Assembly (NCBI RefSeq): GCF_008642295.1
Contig: NZ_CP029190.1
Location: 4,075,501-4,139,500, forward strand
Length of the DNA stretch: 64,000 nt
Source: Streptomyces venezuelae
GTDB lineage: Bacteria > Actinomycetota > Actinomycetes > Streptomycetales > Streptomycetaceae
Direction of reading: 5' to 3'
Below the pieces are notes generated by a model. It had not been told where the DNA came from. It ran no database searches and saw only the letters and a program-made list of their open reading frames with translations. Both the position numbers and the translations under genes were made by a program. Positions 17,674 through 25,995 of the stretch are shown piece by piece; the stretch's first letter is position 1; the number at the start of each line of letters is the position of its first letter.

Positions 17674-18816
17674 CTACTTGTCGATGTCGCCGACCACGAA
17701 GAACAGCGATCCGAGGATGGCCACCATGTCCGCGACCAGCTGGCCGGGCAGCAACTCGGTCAGCGCCTGGATGTTGTTGAAGGAGGCGGACCGCAGCTTC
17801 AGCCGGTACGGGGTCTTCTCGCCCTTCGAGACCAGGTAGTAGCCGTTGATGCCGAGCGGGTTCTCGGTCCAGGCGTAGGTGTGGCCCTCCGGCGCCTTCA
17901 GCACCTTGGGCAGCCGCTGGTTGACCGGGCCGGGCGGCAGCTCGGCCATCCGGTCCAGGCAGGCCACGGCGAGGTCGAGGGCGTTGTGGGTCTGGTCCAG
18001 CAGGCATTCGAAGCGGGCCAGGCAGTCGCCCTCGGTGCGGGTGACGACCTTGAGCACGTCCTGGAGCTCGCCGTAGGCCAGGTAGGGCTCGTCGCGGCGC
18101 AGGTCGAAGTCGACCCCGGAGGCGCGGGCGATCGGGCCGGACACCCCGTACGCGTGCACCGCCTCCGCCGACAGGACGCCGACCCCGCGGGTGCGTCCGC
18201 GGAAGATCTCGTTGCCGTGCACCAGCTTGTCGTACACGTCCATGCGGGTGCGGACGTCGGCGATGGCGGCGCGGGCCCGGCCGAGCCAGCCGGCCGGCAG
18301 GTCCTCCTTCAGGCCGCCCACGCGGTTGAACATGTAGTGCATCCGGCCGCCGGAGATCTCCTCCATGACGGCCTGGAGCTCCTCGCGCTCGCGGAACGCG
18401 TGGAAGATCGGGGTGATGCCGCCCAGTTCGAGCGGGTACGACCCGAGGAACATCAGGTGGTTCAGGACCCGGTTGAGCTCGGCGAGCAGGGTGCGCATCC
18501 ACACCGCCCGCTCGGGGACCTCCATGCCGAGCATCCGCTCGACCGCCATGACCACGCCGAGCTCGTTGGAGAACGCGGACAGCCAGTCGTGGCGGTTCGC
18601 GAGCATGACGATCTGCCGGTAGTCGCGCGCCTCGAAGAGCTTCTCGGCCCCGCGGTGCATATAGCCGACGACGGGGTCGGCGCTGCTGATGCGCTCCCCG
18701 TCCAGGACGAGGCGCAGGCGCAGCACGCCGTGCGTGGAAGGGTGCTGGGGCCCGATGTTGAGCACCATGTCGGTGCTTTCCGCCGCGCCGCCGATACCGA
18801 CCGTGGTCTCCGTCAT
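17674..18816 (-). CDS. nuoD: Orphan NADH-quinone oxidoreductase subunit D
   Basis: Homologue of the 49-kDa/NuoD subunit of respiratory complex I, which forms the quinone site with NuoB. A 380-residue protein with the family blocks [16 protein letters not shown] near residue 20, [10 protein letters not shown] (51-60), the [14 protein letters not shown] region, [13 protein letters not shown], and a C-terminal [26 protein letters not shown] with the final GDIDK. It stands alone here with no other nuo gene nearby, so it is an extra copy of the kind known in Streptomyces beside the main 14-gene nuo operon. The start is ATG at 18816. It probably assembles into an alternative complex or acts as a spare subunit; this is inference. 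Confidence 0.92.
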   Translation of the reverse strand: MTETTVGIGGAAESTDMVLNIGPQHPSTHGVLRLRLVLDGERISSADPVVGYMHRGAEKLFEARDYRQIVMLANRHDWLSAFSNELGVVMAVERMLGMEVPERAVWMRTLLAELNRVLNHLMFLGSYPLELGGITPIFHAFREREELQAVMEEISGGRMHYMFNRVGGLKEDLPAGWLGRARAAIADVRTRMDVYDKLVHGNEIFRGRTRGVGVLSAEAVHAYGVSGPIARASGVDFDLRRDEPYLAYGELQDVLKVVTRTEGDCLARFECLLDQTHNALDLAVACLDRMAELPPGPVNQRLPKVLKAPEGHTYAWTENPLGINGYYLVSKGEKTPYRLKLRSASFNNIQALTELLPGQLVADMVAILGSLFFVVGDIDK

Positions 18817-18896
18817 GGCCGCATTGTCTCAGCCCGCCGCCCGATCTCGTCCTCTGGTCCCACAAGGCGGATCGTCCCGCGTCCTAGGGTTGAGAC

Positions 18897-19415
18897 ATGG
18901 ACACGGGGACGAGCGCCGGGACGGGCGCGGGGGCTGCGGCGGGGACGCCGGCCGAACCGGAATGGGTGGGTCTGCCGGGCGGGCTGCTCTCGCTGCGCAG
19001 ACTGCTGCTGGTGCTCTGGATGTCGGTGTTCGCGCTGGTCACCGGGGTGGTGCTGGGTGTGTGGGCGGGGCCGGGATGGGCATTGCTGGGGCTGTTCTGG
19101 GTCGCGGGGGCGGCCGTCGGCTGGGTGCTGACCGCCCGCAACTGGAGGTCCTGGCGGTACGCCGAGCGGGCCGACGACCTGCTGATCAGCCGGGGCGTGC
19201 TGTGGCACGAGCAGACGGTCGTCCCGTACGGCAGGATGCAGCTGGTTGAAGTCACCTCCGGCCCGCTGGAGCGGAAGTTCAAGCTGGCCTCGCTCCAGCT
19301 GCACACGGCCGCCGCGGCGACCGACGCCAAGATCCCCGGGCTGGACCCGGCCGAGGCGGAGCGGCTGCGGGACCGGCTGACCGCGCTCGGCGAGGCAAGG
19401 TCGGCGGGCCTGTGA
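18897..19415 (+). CDS. PH-domain membrane protein (YdbS-like)
   Basis: A 172-residue protein with a Gly/Ala/Thr-rich N-terminus, two membrane helices (about 38-58 and 62-82) and a bacterial PH-like (bPH2/DUF304) domain with WRYAERADDLLISRGVLWHEQTVVPYGRMQLVEV. The pattern matches YdbS of Bacillus, which with YdbT confers protection against certain antimicrobials. The stop overlaps the start of the larger partner by four bases (GTGA), so the two are translationally coupled. Confidence 0.85.
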   Translation: MDTGTSAGTGAGAAAGTPAEPEWVGLPGGLLSLRRLLLVLWMSVFALVTGVVLGVWAGPGWALLGLFWVAGAAVGWVLTARNWRSWRYAERADDLLISRGVLWHEQTVVPYGRMQLVEVTSGPLERKFKLASLQLHTAAAATDAKIPGLDPAEAERLRDRLTALGEARSAGL

Positions 19416-20815
19416 GCACGCCGCCGCAGACCCCGCCGCCGCCCCCGGAGACCCCGGCCGCCGGTCCGGCCGCCGCCGGCCCGCCTGCCGCCGGCCCCGC
19501 GAACCCGCCGCTGCCGGAGCCGGCGCCGCGCGGGAACCGGCTGCACCCGCTCACCCCGTTGCGGCGGGCCTGGGTGCCGATCGGCGCGACGGCCGGTGTG
19601 GTGTTCCAGCAGGGCGACCGGGCCGGCGAGTGGATCGAGGAGGCCCGGTCCGCCCTCGGCCTGCTGATCATGGCCGCGCTGGTCCTGGCCGCCTGTCTCT
19701 ACGGCTTCCTGAGCTGGTGGTTCACCTCCTACGCGGTCACCGACACCGAGCTGCGCATCCGGACCGGCCTGTTCTTCCGCCGCACCGCGCACATCCGCCT
19801 CGAACGCCTTCAGGCGGTGGACGTCACCCAGCCGCTGCTGGCCCGGTTCGCCGGGGTCGCCAAGCTCAAACTGGACGTCATCGGCGCCGAGGCCAAGGAC
19901 GAGCTGGCCTACCTGGGCGAGCGGGAGGCCCGCGCGCTGCGCGCCGAGCTGCTGGCCCGCGCGGCCGGCTTCGCGCCGGAGGAGGCGGTGGCCGTCGGCG
20001 AGGCCCCGGTGGCGGAGCTGCTCCGGGTTCCGGCCCGGCAGCTGGCCGTCTCCCTGCTGCTCAGCCTGGGCGTGTGGGCGGCGCTGCTGGCCGGGCTGAT
20101 CGCCCCGGTGGTGGTGTGGTGGCTGAGCGCCAGCCTGTGGGCCTCCCTGGCGATCCTGCTGCCGGTGCTGGGCGGTGTGTGGGCCGGCACCGCCGGCCGC
20201 TTCCTCCACACGTTCGACTGGACGGTCGCCGAATCCCCGGACGGGCTGCGCCTGGACCACGGTCTGCTGGACCGGATCCACGAGACGGTCCCGCCGGGCC
20301 GGGTCCAGATGGTCCGGATCGTGGAACCGCTGCTGTGGCGGCGCCGCGACTGGGTCCGGGTGGAGCTGGCCGTGGCCGGCTCCGACAACGGCCTGCTGGT
20401 GCCGGTCGCGCCACGGGCGGCGGCGTACGAGGTGGTGGCCCGGGTGCTGCCCGGGGTGGATCTCGCCGCCCTGTCCTTCGAGCCCTCCCCGGACCACGGG
20501 TCCCGCTGGGTGGTCCCCTTCTGGTGGAAGGGCTACGGCCTGGCGGTCTCCCCGCAGGTGTTCGGGGCCCGGCACGGCCGGCTGTGCCGGCGCACCGAGG
20601 TCGTACCGCACGCGAAGGTGCAGAGCGTCCGGCTGCTCCAGGGGCCCTGGGAGCGGGCCCGCGGGGTGGCCGACGTCTGCGTGGAGACCGGGGCCAACGG
20701 CACGGTGACGGCCCGGCTGCGCCCGGCCGCGGAGGCCGCGGCCCTGCTGTGGGCGCAGGCGGACCGTTCCCGCACGGGCCGGGTGACGGCCCGCCCGGAC
20801 CGCTGGATGACCTGA
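19412..20815 (+). CDS. Multi-PH-domain membrane protein (YdbT-like)
   Basis: A 467-residue partner of the preceding gene. After a Pro-rich start there are two helices, a bPH2 domain (YAVTDTELRIRTGLFFRRTAHIRLERLQAVDV near 110-140), two further helices near 215-260, and a second and third PH-like repeat (LRLDHGLLDRIHETVPPGRVQMVRI and GARHGRLCRRTEVVPHAKVQSVRL). The start is GTG at 19412, overlapping the upstream stop. The role is unknown; in Bacillus the pair affects resistance to amylocyclicin. It ends 40 bases from a convergent response-regulator gene. Confidence 0.85.
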   Translation: MSTPPQTPPPPPETPAAGPAAAGPPAAGPANPPLPEPAPRGNRLHPLTPLRRAWVPIGATAGVVFQQGDRAGEWIEEARSALGLLIMAALVLAACLYGFLSWWFTSYAVTDTELRIRTGLFFRRTAHIRLERLQAVDVTQPLLARFAGVAKLKLDVIGAEAKDELAYLGEREARALRAELLARAAGFAPEEAVAVGEAPVAELLRVPARQLAVSLLLSLGVWAALLAGLIAPVVVWWLSASLWASLAILLPVLGGVWAGTAGRFLHTFDWTVAESPDGLRLDHGLLDRIHETVPPGRVQMVRIVEPLLWRRRDWVRVELAVAGSDNGLLVPVAPRAAAYEVVARVLPGVDLAALSFEPSPDHGSRWVVPFWWKGYGLAVSPQVFGARHGRLCRRTEVVPHAKVQSVRLLQGPWERARGVADVCVETGANGTVTARLRPAAEAAALLWAQADRSRTGRVTARPDRWMT

Positions 20816-20854
20816 GCCGGGGGCGGTCGGCCGGGGGCGCTACGCCCGGGGCGG

Positions 20855-21532
20855 TTACCCCGCGCCGCCGCCGCCCGCGCGGACCATGCCCGTCTCGTAC
20901 GCCAGGACCACCACCTGCACCCGGTCCCGCAGCCCCAGCTTCGTCAGGATGCGGCCCACATGCGTTTTGACGGTGGCCTCCGACAGGACCAGCCGGGCTG
21001 CGATCTCGCCGTTCGACAGGCCCTGCGCCACCAGCAGCATGACCTCGCGCTCCCGGTCCGTCAGCCGCTCCAGCTCCTTGTTCTGCGGCTCGGCCGTGGT
21101 CGTCGGCAGCATCGGGGCGAAACGGTCCAGCAGGCGCCGGGTGGTGGACGGGGCCACCACCGCATCACCGCTGTGCACGCTGCGGATCGCCGCCAGCAGC
21201 TCGGCCGGCGGCACGTCCTTCAGCATGAAACCGCTCGCGCCCGCCTTCAGACCGGAGAACGCGTACTCGTCCAGGTCGAAGGTGGTCAGGATGATCACCT
21301 TCGGGTGCTCCTCCGGCAGACAGATCCGCCGGGTCGCCTCCACCCCGTCGAGCCTGGGCATCCGGACGTCCATCAGCACCACGTCGACCTTGGTCGCCCG
21401 CAGTACCTCGATGGCCTCCAGGCCGTCGCCCGCCTCCGCGACGACCTCCATGTCCGGCTGGGCGGCGAGCACCATCCGGAACCCCGTGCGCAGCAGCACC
21501 TGATCGTCGACCAGCATCACTCGGATGGACAT
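20855..21532 (-). CDS. NarL/FixJ-family response regulator
   Basis: A 225-residue regulator. The receiver domain has the phospho-acceptor Asp55 (VVLMDVRMP), acidic residues at 9-10, Thr84 and Lys105. The LuxR-type helix-turn-helix covers about 157-215 (LTDREREVMLLVAQGLSNGEIAARL, then SEATVKTHVGRILTKL). The ATG at 21532 is chosen for the conserved MSIRVMLVDDQ start; GAGGG lies about 11 bases upstream. It sits 23 bases downstream of its cognate kinase gene. Targets are unknown. Confidence 0.93.
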   Translation of the reverse strand: MSIRVMLVDDQVLLRTGFRMVLAAQPDMEVVAEAGDGLEAIEVLRATKVDVVLMDVRMPRLDGVEATRRICLPEEHPKVIILTTFDLDEYAFSGLKAGASGFMLKDVPPAELLAAIRSVHSGDAVVAPSTTRRLLDRFAPMLPTTTAEPQNKELERLTDREREVMLLVAQGLSNGEIAARLVLSEATVKTHVGRILTKLGLRDRVQVVVLAYETGMVRAGGGGAG

Positions 21533-21555
21533 GCGTTGACTCGCCCTCATTCTTC

Positions 21556-22764
21556 TCAGTGTTGCTGCTTCTTCAGTGGCAGCAGCGCGCTGATCCGGAA
21601 GCCGCCGCCCGGCCGCGGGCCCGCGTCCAGGGTCCCGCCGACCATACCGACCCGTTCGCGCATGCCGATCAGCCCGTGCCCGGCGCCGTCGGCGCCGCCG
21701 TCCTCGTACAACTCGTGGGCCGCGCCCCGGCCGTCGTCCTCGACCAGCAGGCCGAGCCCGTCGTCGAAGTACACCAGCCGGACGCTGGCCCGGGCGTCCG
21801 GGCCGCCGTGCTTGCGCGTATTGGTCAGCGCCTCCTGCACGATCCGGTACGCCGTCAGCTCCACCCCGCTGGGCAGCTGCCGCGGTGCCCCCTCGACCGC
21901 GAAGTCCACCGTCAGCCCGGCCGCCCGCACCTGCTCGACCAGGACCTCGATCTGTTCCACGTCCGGCTGCGGCACATAGTCCTCGGACTCCTGGGGTTCG
22001 CCGGTGCGCAGCACGCCCAGCAGCCGGCGCATCTCGGCGAGGGCCTGGCGGCCGGTGCCGGAGATGGTCTGGAGGGCCTCCTTGGCCAGCTCGGGGGAGG
22101 CGTCCATGACATAGGCGGCGCCGTCCGCCTGCACCACCATCACCGACACGTTGTGCGCGACCACGTCGTGCAGCTCGCGGGCGATCCGGGCGCGCTCGGC
22201 GGCCACCGCCACCTGGGCCTGGGCCGCGCGCTCGTTTTCCAGCCGCTGGTTCCGCTCGACCAGCTGGGCGTAGTAGGCGCGGCGGGTGCGGACGGAGTCG
22301 CCGAGCACCCAGGACAGCGCGAACATCACCATCAGCATGACGATGGTGAAGATTTTTTCGCCGTGGGAGGAGTTGCTTCCGGTCAGCCCCCAGCGCAGCT
22401 GGGCCAGCACCGGGGCGGCGAGCCCCATCCCGAGGGCGGTGCGGGAGACCCAGCGGGGGACGTCGGCGGCGGCGACGGTGTAGATCACGATGAGCATCGC
22501 GAAGTTCGCGGGGTTCGGCAGGGAGCCGGTGAGCAGCTGGTACGCGCCGGTGCCGGCGGTGACCCAGAGCATCGGCACGGTCCACTTGCGGCGCAGGGCG
22601 ACGGCGGCGGACAGCGCGATGACGGTGGGCAGGGCGGTCAGCCGCTCGCCCGTCGAGTCGTAGCCCCCGGCGACCTGCAGCATTCCGAGACCGAAGAGGA
22701 CGACAGCCCAGAAGCTGTCGACGCCCGTCGGGTGTCTGCGGAGGAAGTCGTAGAGGCGTTGCAC
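21556..22764 (-). CDS. Sensor histidine kinase, HPK7 (DesK/NarX-like)
   Basis: A 402-residue kinase with about five membrane helices in the first 155 residues and almost no extracytoplasmic sensor loop. A coiled-coil linker leads to the HisKA_3 dimerisation box RELHDVVAHNVSVM with His199, and the HATPase domain shows the N-box EALTNTRKHG and the G-boxes VEDDGRG and GLIGMRERV. It is paired with the NarL-type regulator just downstream. The membrane-embedded input domain suggests a bilayer or intramembrane signal, which is inference from topology. Confidence 0.92.
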   Translation of the reverse strand: MQRLYDFLRRHPTGVDSFWAVVLFGLGMLQVAGGYDSTGERLTALPTVIALSAAVALRRKWTVPMLWVTAGTGAYQLLTGSLPNPANFAMLIVIYTVAAADVPRWVSRTALGMGLAAPVLAQLRWGLTGSNSSHGEKIFTIVMLMVMFALSWVLGDSVRTRRAYYAQLVERNQRLENERAAQAQVAVAAERARIARELHDVVAHNVSVMVVQADGAAYVMDASPELAKEALQTISGTGRQALAEMRRLLGVLRTGEPQESEDYVPQPDVEQIEVLVEQVRAAGLTVDFAVEGAPRQLPSGVELTAYRIVQEALTNTRKHGGPDARASVRLVYFDDGLGLLVEDDGRGAAHELYEDGGADGAGHGLIGMRERVGMVGGTLDAGPRPGGGFRISALLPLKKQQH

Positions 22765-22829
22765 GTAACCCAGAGTAGGGAAAGGAGATAGGTGCTGGAG
22801 TCAACCACAGGTGCGATCCGTGGGACGGG

Positions 22830-22839
22830 GGAGTACTCC
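22830..22839. promoter_or_regulatory. Palindrome in the kinase / methyltransferase divergent region
   Basis: The 10-bp perfect palindrome GGAGTACTCC lies in the 107-bp gap between the histidine kinase start and the MidA-like start. A short palindrome in GC-rich DNA can occur by chance, so this is only a candidate operator. Confidence 0.25.
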
Positions 22840-22871
22840 GCAAGGTGGAGGGCGAGCATAACCTTCGTGGG

Positions 22872-24011
22872 ATGAGCACTGAGGGCACTGAGGGCACTGC
22901 GGGCACGGGTACTGAGGGACAGCCGTCGGCCGGGTGGCGGGCCGCCATGGAATCGGCGCTGTACGGGCCGGACGGGTTCTACGTGCGTGCGGGCGACGGC
23001 AGCGGGCCGGCCGGGCACTTCCGCACCTCCGTGCACGCGTCCCCGCTGTACGCCGGGGCGGTGGCGCGGCTGCTGCTCCGGGTCGACGAGCAGCTGGGCC
23101 GGCCCGCGGTGCTGGACCTGGTGGACATGGGCGCGGGCCGGGCGGAGCTGCTGACCGGGGTCCTCGCGGCGCTGCCGGCGGAGGTGGCCGGGCGGGTGCG
23201 GGCGTACGCGGTGGAGCGCGCGGCCCGGCCCGAGGGGCTGGACCCGCGGATCCGGTGGGTCCCCGAACCCCCCGCGGGAGCGGTGGGCCTGCTCTTCGCG
23301 AACGAGTGGCTGGACAACGTACCGCTGGACGTGGCGGAGGACGGCCGGTACGTGCTGGTCGGCCGGGACGGTACGGAGACCCCCGGCGGCCCGGTCACGG
23401 CCGCCGACCGGGACTGGCTGGACCGCTGGTGGCCGGGCCCGGGCCGGGCGGAGATCGGCCGTACGCGGGACGAGGCCTGGGCCGCGGCGGTGTGCTCCCT
23501 GGCCCGGGGCCTGGCGGTGGCGGTGGACTACGCGCACACCGCCGGCGCCAGGCCGGCCTGGGGCACGCTGACCGGCTTCCGCGCCGGCCGGGAGGTCCGG
23601 CCGGTCCCGGACGGCAGCTGCGATGTGACGGCCCATGTGGCGCTGGACGCCTGCGCCGCCGCCGGCTCGGCGGCCTTGCGGAAGCGCCCTTCGGGCGCCC
23701 CCGCGGCGGCCGGGCCCGTGCCGGGAGCCTCCGGTTCGGGCGTCCCCGTGCCGGGCGGCCCCGCGGCGGGCGTCTCCGCCGTGGACGGCGTCGCGTCCGG
23801 CGCGCCCGTGCTGCTGACCCAGCGCGAGGCCCTTGCCGCGCTCGGGGTTTCCGGCGCGCGTCCGCCGCTCGCCCTGGCCTCCGCCGACCCGGCGGCGTAC
23901 GTCCGGGCCCTCGCCTCGGCCGGCGAGGCGGCCGAGCTCACCGCCCGGGGCGGGCTGGGGGACTTCCTCTGGCTCGCCCAGCCGGTCGGCCTCGCGGCGG
24001 CCTGGCCGTAG
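22872..24011 (+). CDS. MidA/NDUFAF7-family SAM-dependent methyltransferase
   Basis: A 379-residue protein of the Methyltransf_28 (MidA/NDUFAF7) type. Signs are [16 protein letters not shown] and the [19 protein letters not shown] region, SAM motif [11 protein letters not shown] (85-94), the [11 protein letters not shown] block that corresponds to NELLDAFPV in the family, and [22 protein letters not shown]. Residues about 275-310 form a Gly/Ala/Pro-rich insertion that looks like a flexible linker. The ATG at 22872 is preferred; an in-frame GTG at 22845 also exists. Mitochondrial NDUFAF7 methylates an arginine of the 49-kDa subunit of complex I; an orphan nuoD lies about 4 kb away. The substrate here is unproven. 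Confidence 0.8.
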   Translation: MSTEGTEGTAGTGTEGQPSAGWRAAMESALYGPDGFYVRAGDGSGPAGHFRTSVHASPLYAGAVARLLLRVDEQLGRPAVLDLVDMGAGRAELLTGVLAALPAEVAGRVRAYAVERAARPEGLDPRIRWVPEPPAGAVGLLFANEWLDNVPLDVAEDGRYVLVGRDGTETPGGPVTAADRDWLDRWWPGPGRAEIGRTRDEAWAAAVCSLARGLAVAVDYAHTAGARPAWGTLTGFRAGREVRPVPDGSCDVTAHVALDACAAAGSAALRKRPSGAPAAAGPVPGASGSGVPVPGGPAAGVSAVDGVASGAPVLLTQREALAALGVSGARPPLALASADPAAYVRALASAGEAAELTARGGLGDFLWLAQPVGLAAAWP

Positions 24012-24046
24012 GGGCCTTCTCCCCGCCCCGCCCCTTCCCGTTACCG

Positions 24047-24142
24047 GGGCTCCGCCCCGGACCCGGTCCGGGGTCCGTCCGTCGTTCCCGGTCCACGGGC
24101 CGGTGGGGGCCGGCCGCGCAGTTCCCCGCGCCCCGCGCCCCT
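24047..24142. repeat. Streptomyces-type dispersed intergenic GC-rich segments
   Basis: GGGGCTCCGCCCCGGA (24047-24062) and CGCGCAGTTCCCCGCGCCCC (24114-24133) resemble short sequences found in many Streptomyces intergenic regions, where they form hairpins at the ends of transcription units. They lie in the 218-bp gap between two convergent genes. The similarity to a dispersed family is from memory, not from a comparison within this window, where I see only one copy. Confidence 0.4.
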
Positions 24143-24169
24143 GGCACCCGCACCCTTCGGGAACATGAG

Positions 24170-24204
24170 GCGGCCCCCGCCGCAGGGGAGCAGGCGGGGG
24201 CCGC
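24170..24204. terminator. Terminator hairpin between the methyltransferase and M28 peptidase genes
   Basis: Perfect 12-bp arms GCGGCCCCCGCC (24170-24181) and GGCGGGGGCCGC (24193-24204) with an 11-base loop. It lies 25 bases past the minus-strand peptidase stop and 158 bases past the plus-strand methyltransferase stop, so it can act for both. Confidence 0.8.
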
Positions 24205-24229
24205 GTCGGTGGGGCGGGAGGTTACCGGG

Positions 24230-25780
24230 CTACTGCGTGACGTGGTCGTGGCCCTCGTGCAGGCCACCGCCACCGCCCGCCGACCCGTCGGTCGGCTGCG
24301 AGACCACCGGCTTCGACAGCGGAGCCAGGTCGAACGCGTAGTGGCCCACCGCGTCCGCGATGACGTCCACGTTGATGTCCAGCGCCTTCTGGTCGATGTT
24401 CGTGATGTCGTCGCCCTCGCCGTGGTAGTTCACGTCGTACGCGACACCCGCCTGGCCGCCGAACTTCGCGGCCTGAGCCTCCGTCTTGATGCCCTCCGCG
24501 CCGGTGAAGGTACCGCCCGACGGGATGCCCACCTCGATGAACGGCCCGTAGTCGGAGCGGCCGGAGAAGTCCGTGCCCTCGTGCGGGATCTTCTTCGAGT
24601 CGAGGAAGTCGGTGATGCCCTTCTCGATCTGCGCCGAGCCCTCCGGGCCGGGACCCGCGCCGACGCCGTCCGAGTCGTCACCGTCGTAGACGAAGTACGC
24701 CGCGTTCGGCGAGGCGATCATGTCGAAGTTCAGGTAGAGCTTGATCTGCTTCTTCTGCTCGTCCGTCAGCGAGGCGACGTACGCCTCCGATCCGAGCAGT
24801 CCGAACTCCTCGGCCGACCACCAGGCGAACTTGACCTTGTTCTTGATCTTGCCCTGGCTGGGTGCGAGGCGCTGTGCGACCTGCAGGATGCCCGCCGAGC
24901 CCGACCCGTTGTCGTTGATGCCGGGACCGTCCGCCACCGAGTCCAGGTGGGCGCCGAGGAACACCGTGTTGTTCGCGTCGCCGCCGCGGGTCTCCGCGAC
25001 CACGTTGTACGTCTTGCGGTTCTCCCGCAGCTCACGGATGTCCAGGGTCACCTCGACCGGTCCGGCCGTGGCCTCGGCGGCCAGCTTCTCGCCCTCGGCC
25101 AGGGTGATGCCGCCGGTGGGCACCTTGCCCAGGGCCGGGTCGCCGATGGTCCCGTTGAGGGCTCCCTCGGTGTTGTTGTAGATGACCGCGCCGACGGCAC
25201 CGGCCGCAGCCGCGTTCGTCTGCTTCGCCTCGAAGGTGCAGCCGCCCCGCTTGATCAGGGCGATCTTGCCGGTGAAGGCGCCGGCCGCGAAGTCGCCGGG
25301 CTGGCAGCCGTTGCTGCCGTCGGCGTCCACGGGGGCGACGGCGACCTGAGCGGTCACGCCGTCCTCCGGGCCGCTCGCCGTGTAGGTCATCAGCTTGATC
25401 GGGACGTCCCGTCCGGCCGATCCGTTCACGGTCAGCTTCTCCGCGAGCGTCTCCACGTACACGAAGTCGAACTCGTGGCGGGTGACCTTGTAGCCGGAAG
25501 CCCGCATCACGGCCTCGACGTACTTCGCCGACTGCTCGTGGCCCTTCGAACCGGCGACCCGGGTGCCGTTGTTGTAGTCGGCGATGGCCTGGAACACCTT
25601 GAGGTGGTTGTTGGCTCCCTTGCCGGTCGCCTCCTTCACCAGCTTCTTCGCCAGGGCGTCGCCGCGGGCGGCGTCACTCTGCGGGCTGGTGGCGGCGGCC
25701 GGTCCGGCGAGCAGCAGGGGGGAGACGAGGGCGGCGGCAGCCAGCGTGGCGGTGGCTACGGCTATACGGCGTGAGGGCAT
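24230..25780 (-). CDS. Secreted M28-family aminopeptidase with PA domain
   Basis: Exported zinc aminopeptidase of 516 residues. The signal peptide runs to about residue 30 (AGPAAA, then T). A protease-associated domain occupies about 125-230 (SNGCQPGDFAAGAFTGKIALIKRGGCTF). The M28 domain carries the di-zinc ligands in order: His in GAHLDS, Asp in INDNGSGS, Glu pair in WWSAEEFGLLGS, Asp in NFDMIASPN, and His in VNYHGEGDD. The C-terminus is Gly/His-rich (GLHEGHDH). It resembles the Streptomyces griseus aminopeptidase family but with the extra PA domain. The ATG at 25780 follows AAAGGACC; the open frame further upstream is not conserved. Confidence 0.94.
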   Translation of the reverse strand: MPSRRIAVATATLAAAALVSPLLLAGPAAATSPQSDAARGDALAKKLVKEATGKGANNHLKVFQAIADYNNGTRVAGSKGHEQSAKYVEAVMRASGYKVTRHEFDFVYVETLAEKLTVNGSAGRDVPIKLMTYTASGPEDGVTAQVAVAPVDADGSNGCQPGDFAAGAFTGKIALIKRGGCTFEAKQTNAAAAGAVGAVIYNNTEGALNGTIGDPALGKVPTGGITLAEGEKLAAEATAGPVEVTLDIRELRENRKTYNVVAETRGGDANNTVFLGAHLDSVADGPGINDNGSGSAGILQVAQRLAPSQGKIKNKVKFAWWSAEEFGLLGSEAYVASLTDEQKKQIKLYLNFDMIASPNAAYFVYDGDDSDGVGAGPGPEGSAQIEKGITDFLDSKKIPHEGTDFSGRSDYGPFIEVGIPSGGTFTGAEGIKTEAQAAKFGGQAGVAYDVNYHGEGDDITNIDQKALDINVDVIADAVGHYAFDLAPLSKPVVSQPTDGSAGGGGGLHEGHDHVTQ

Positions 25781-25879
25781 GGAGGTCCTTTCACGACAGG
25801 CAGGCAGTCTGCGGACATGCAGGAGCGGCAGCGCACTGTGTGGGGGGAGTGGTGGACGCACGTTAGACACCAAGGCGCC

Positions 25880-25893
25880 ACTCTGACCAGAGT
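25880..25893. promoter_or_regulatory. Inverted repeat upstream of the M28 peptidase gene
   Basis: ACTCTG-AC-CAGAGT is a perfect 6+6 inverted repeat, 100 bases upstream of the peptidase start in an AT-richer-than-average patch (25890-25960) that lies between the regulator stop and the peptidase start. It is placed as an operator or activator site would be; the binding protein is unknown. Confidence 0.35.
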
Positions 25894-25995
25894 TTTCGCT
25901 GATTCCGGTTTATGAATTCCGTATATCGGTACGATGTCGTCGTATCGACACGGCCGTTCGCAGCGGCGGGGGGACCGGCAGGGGGACCGGCGGAG

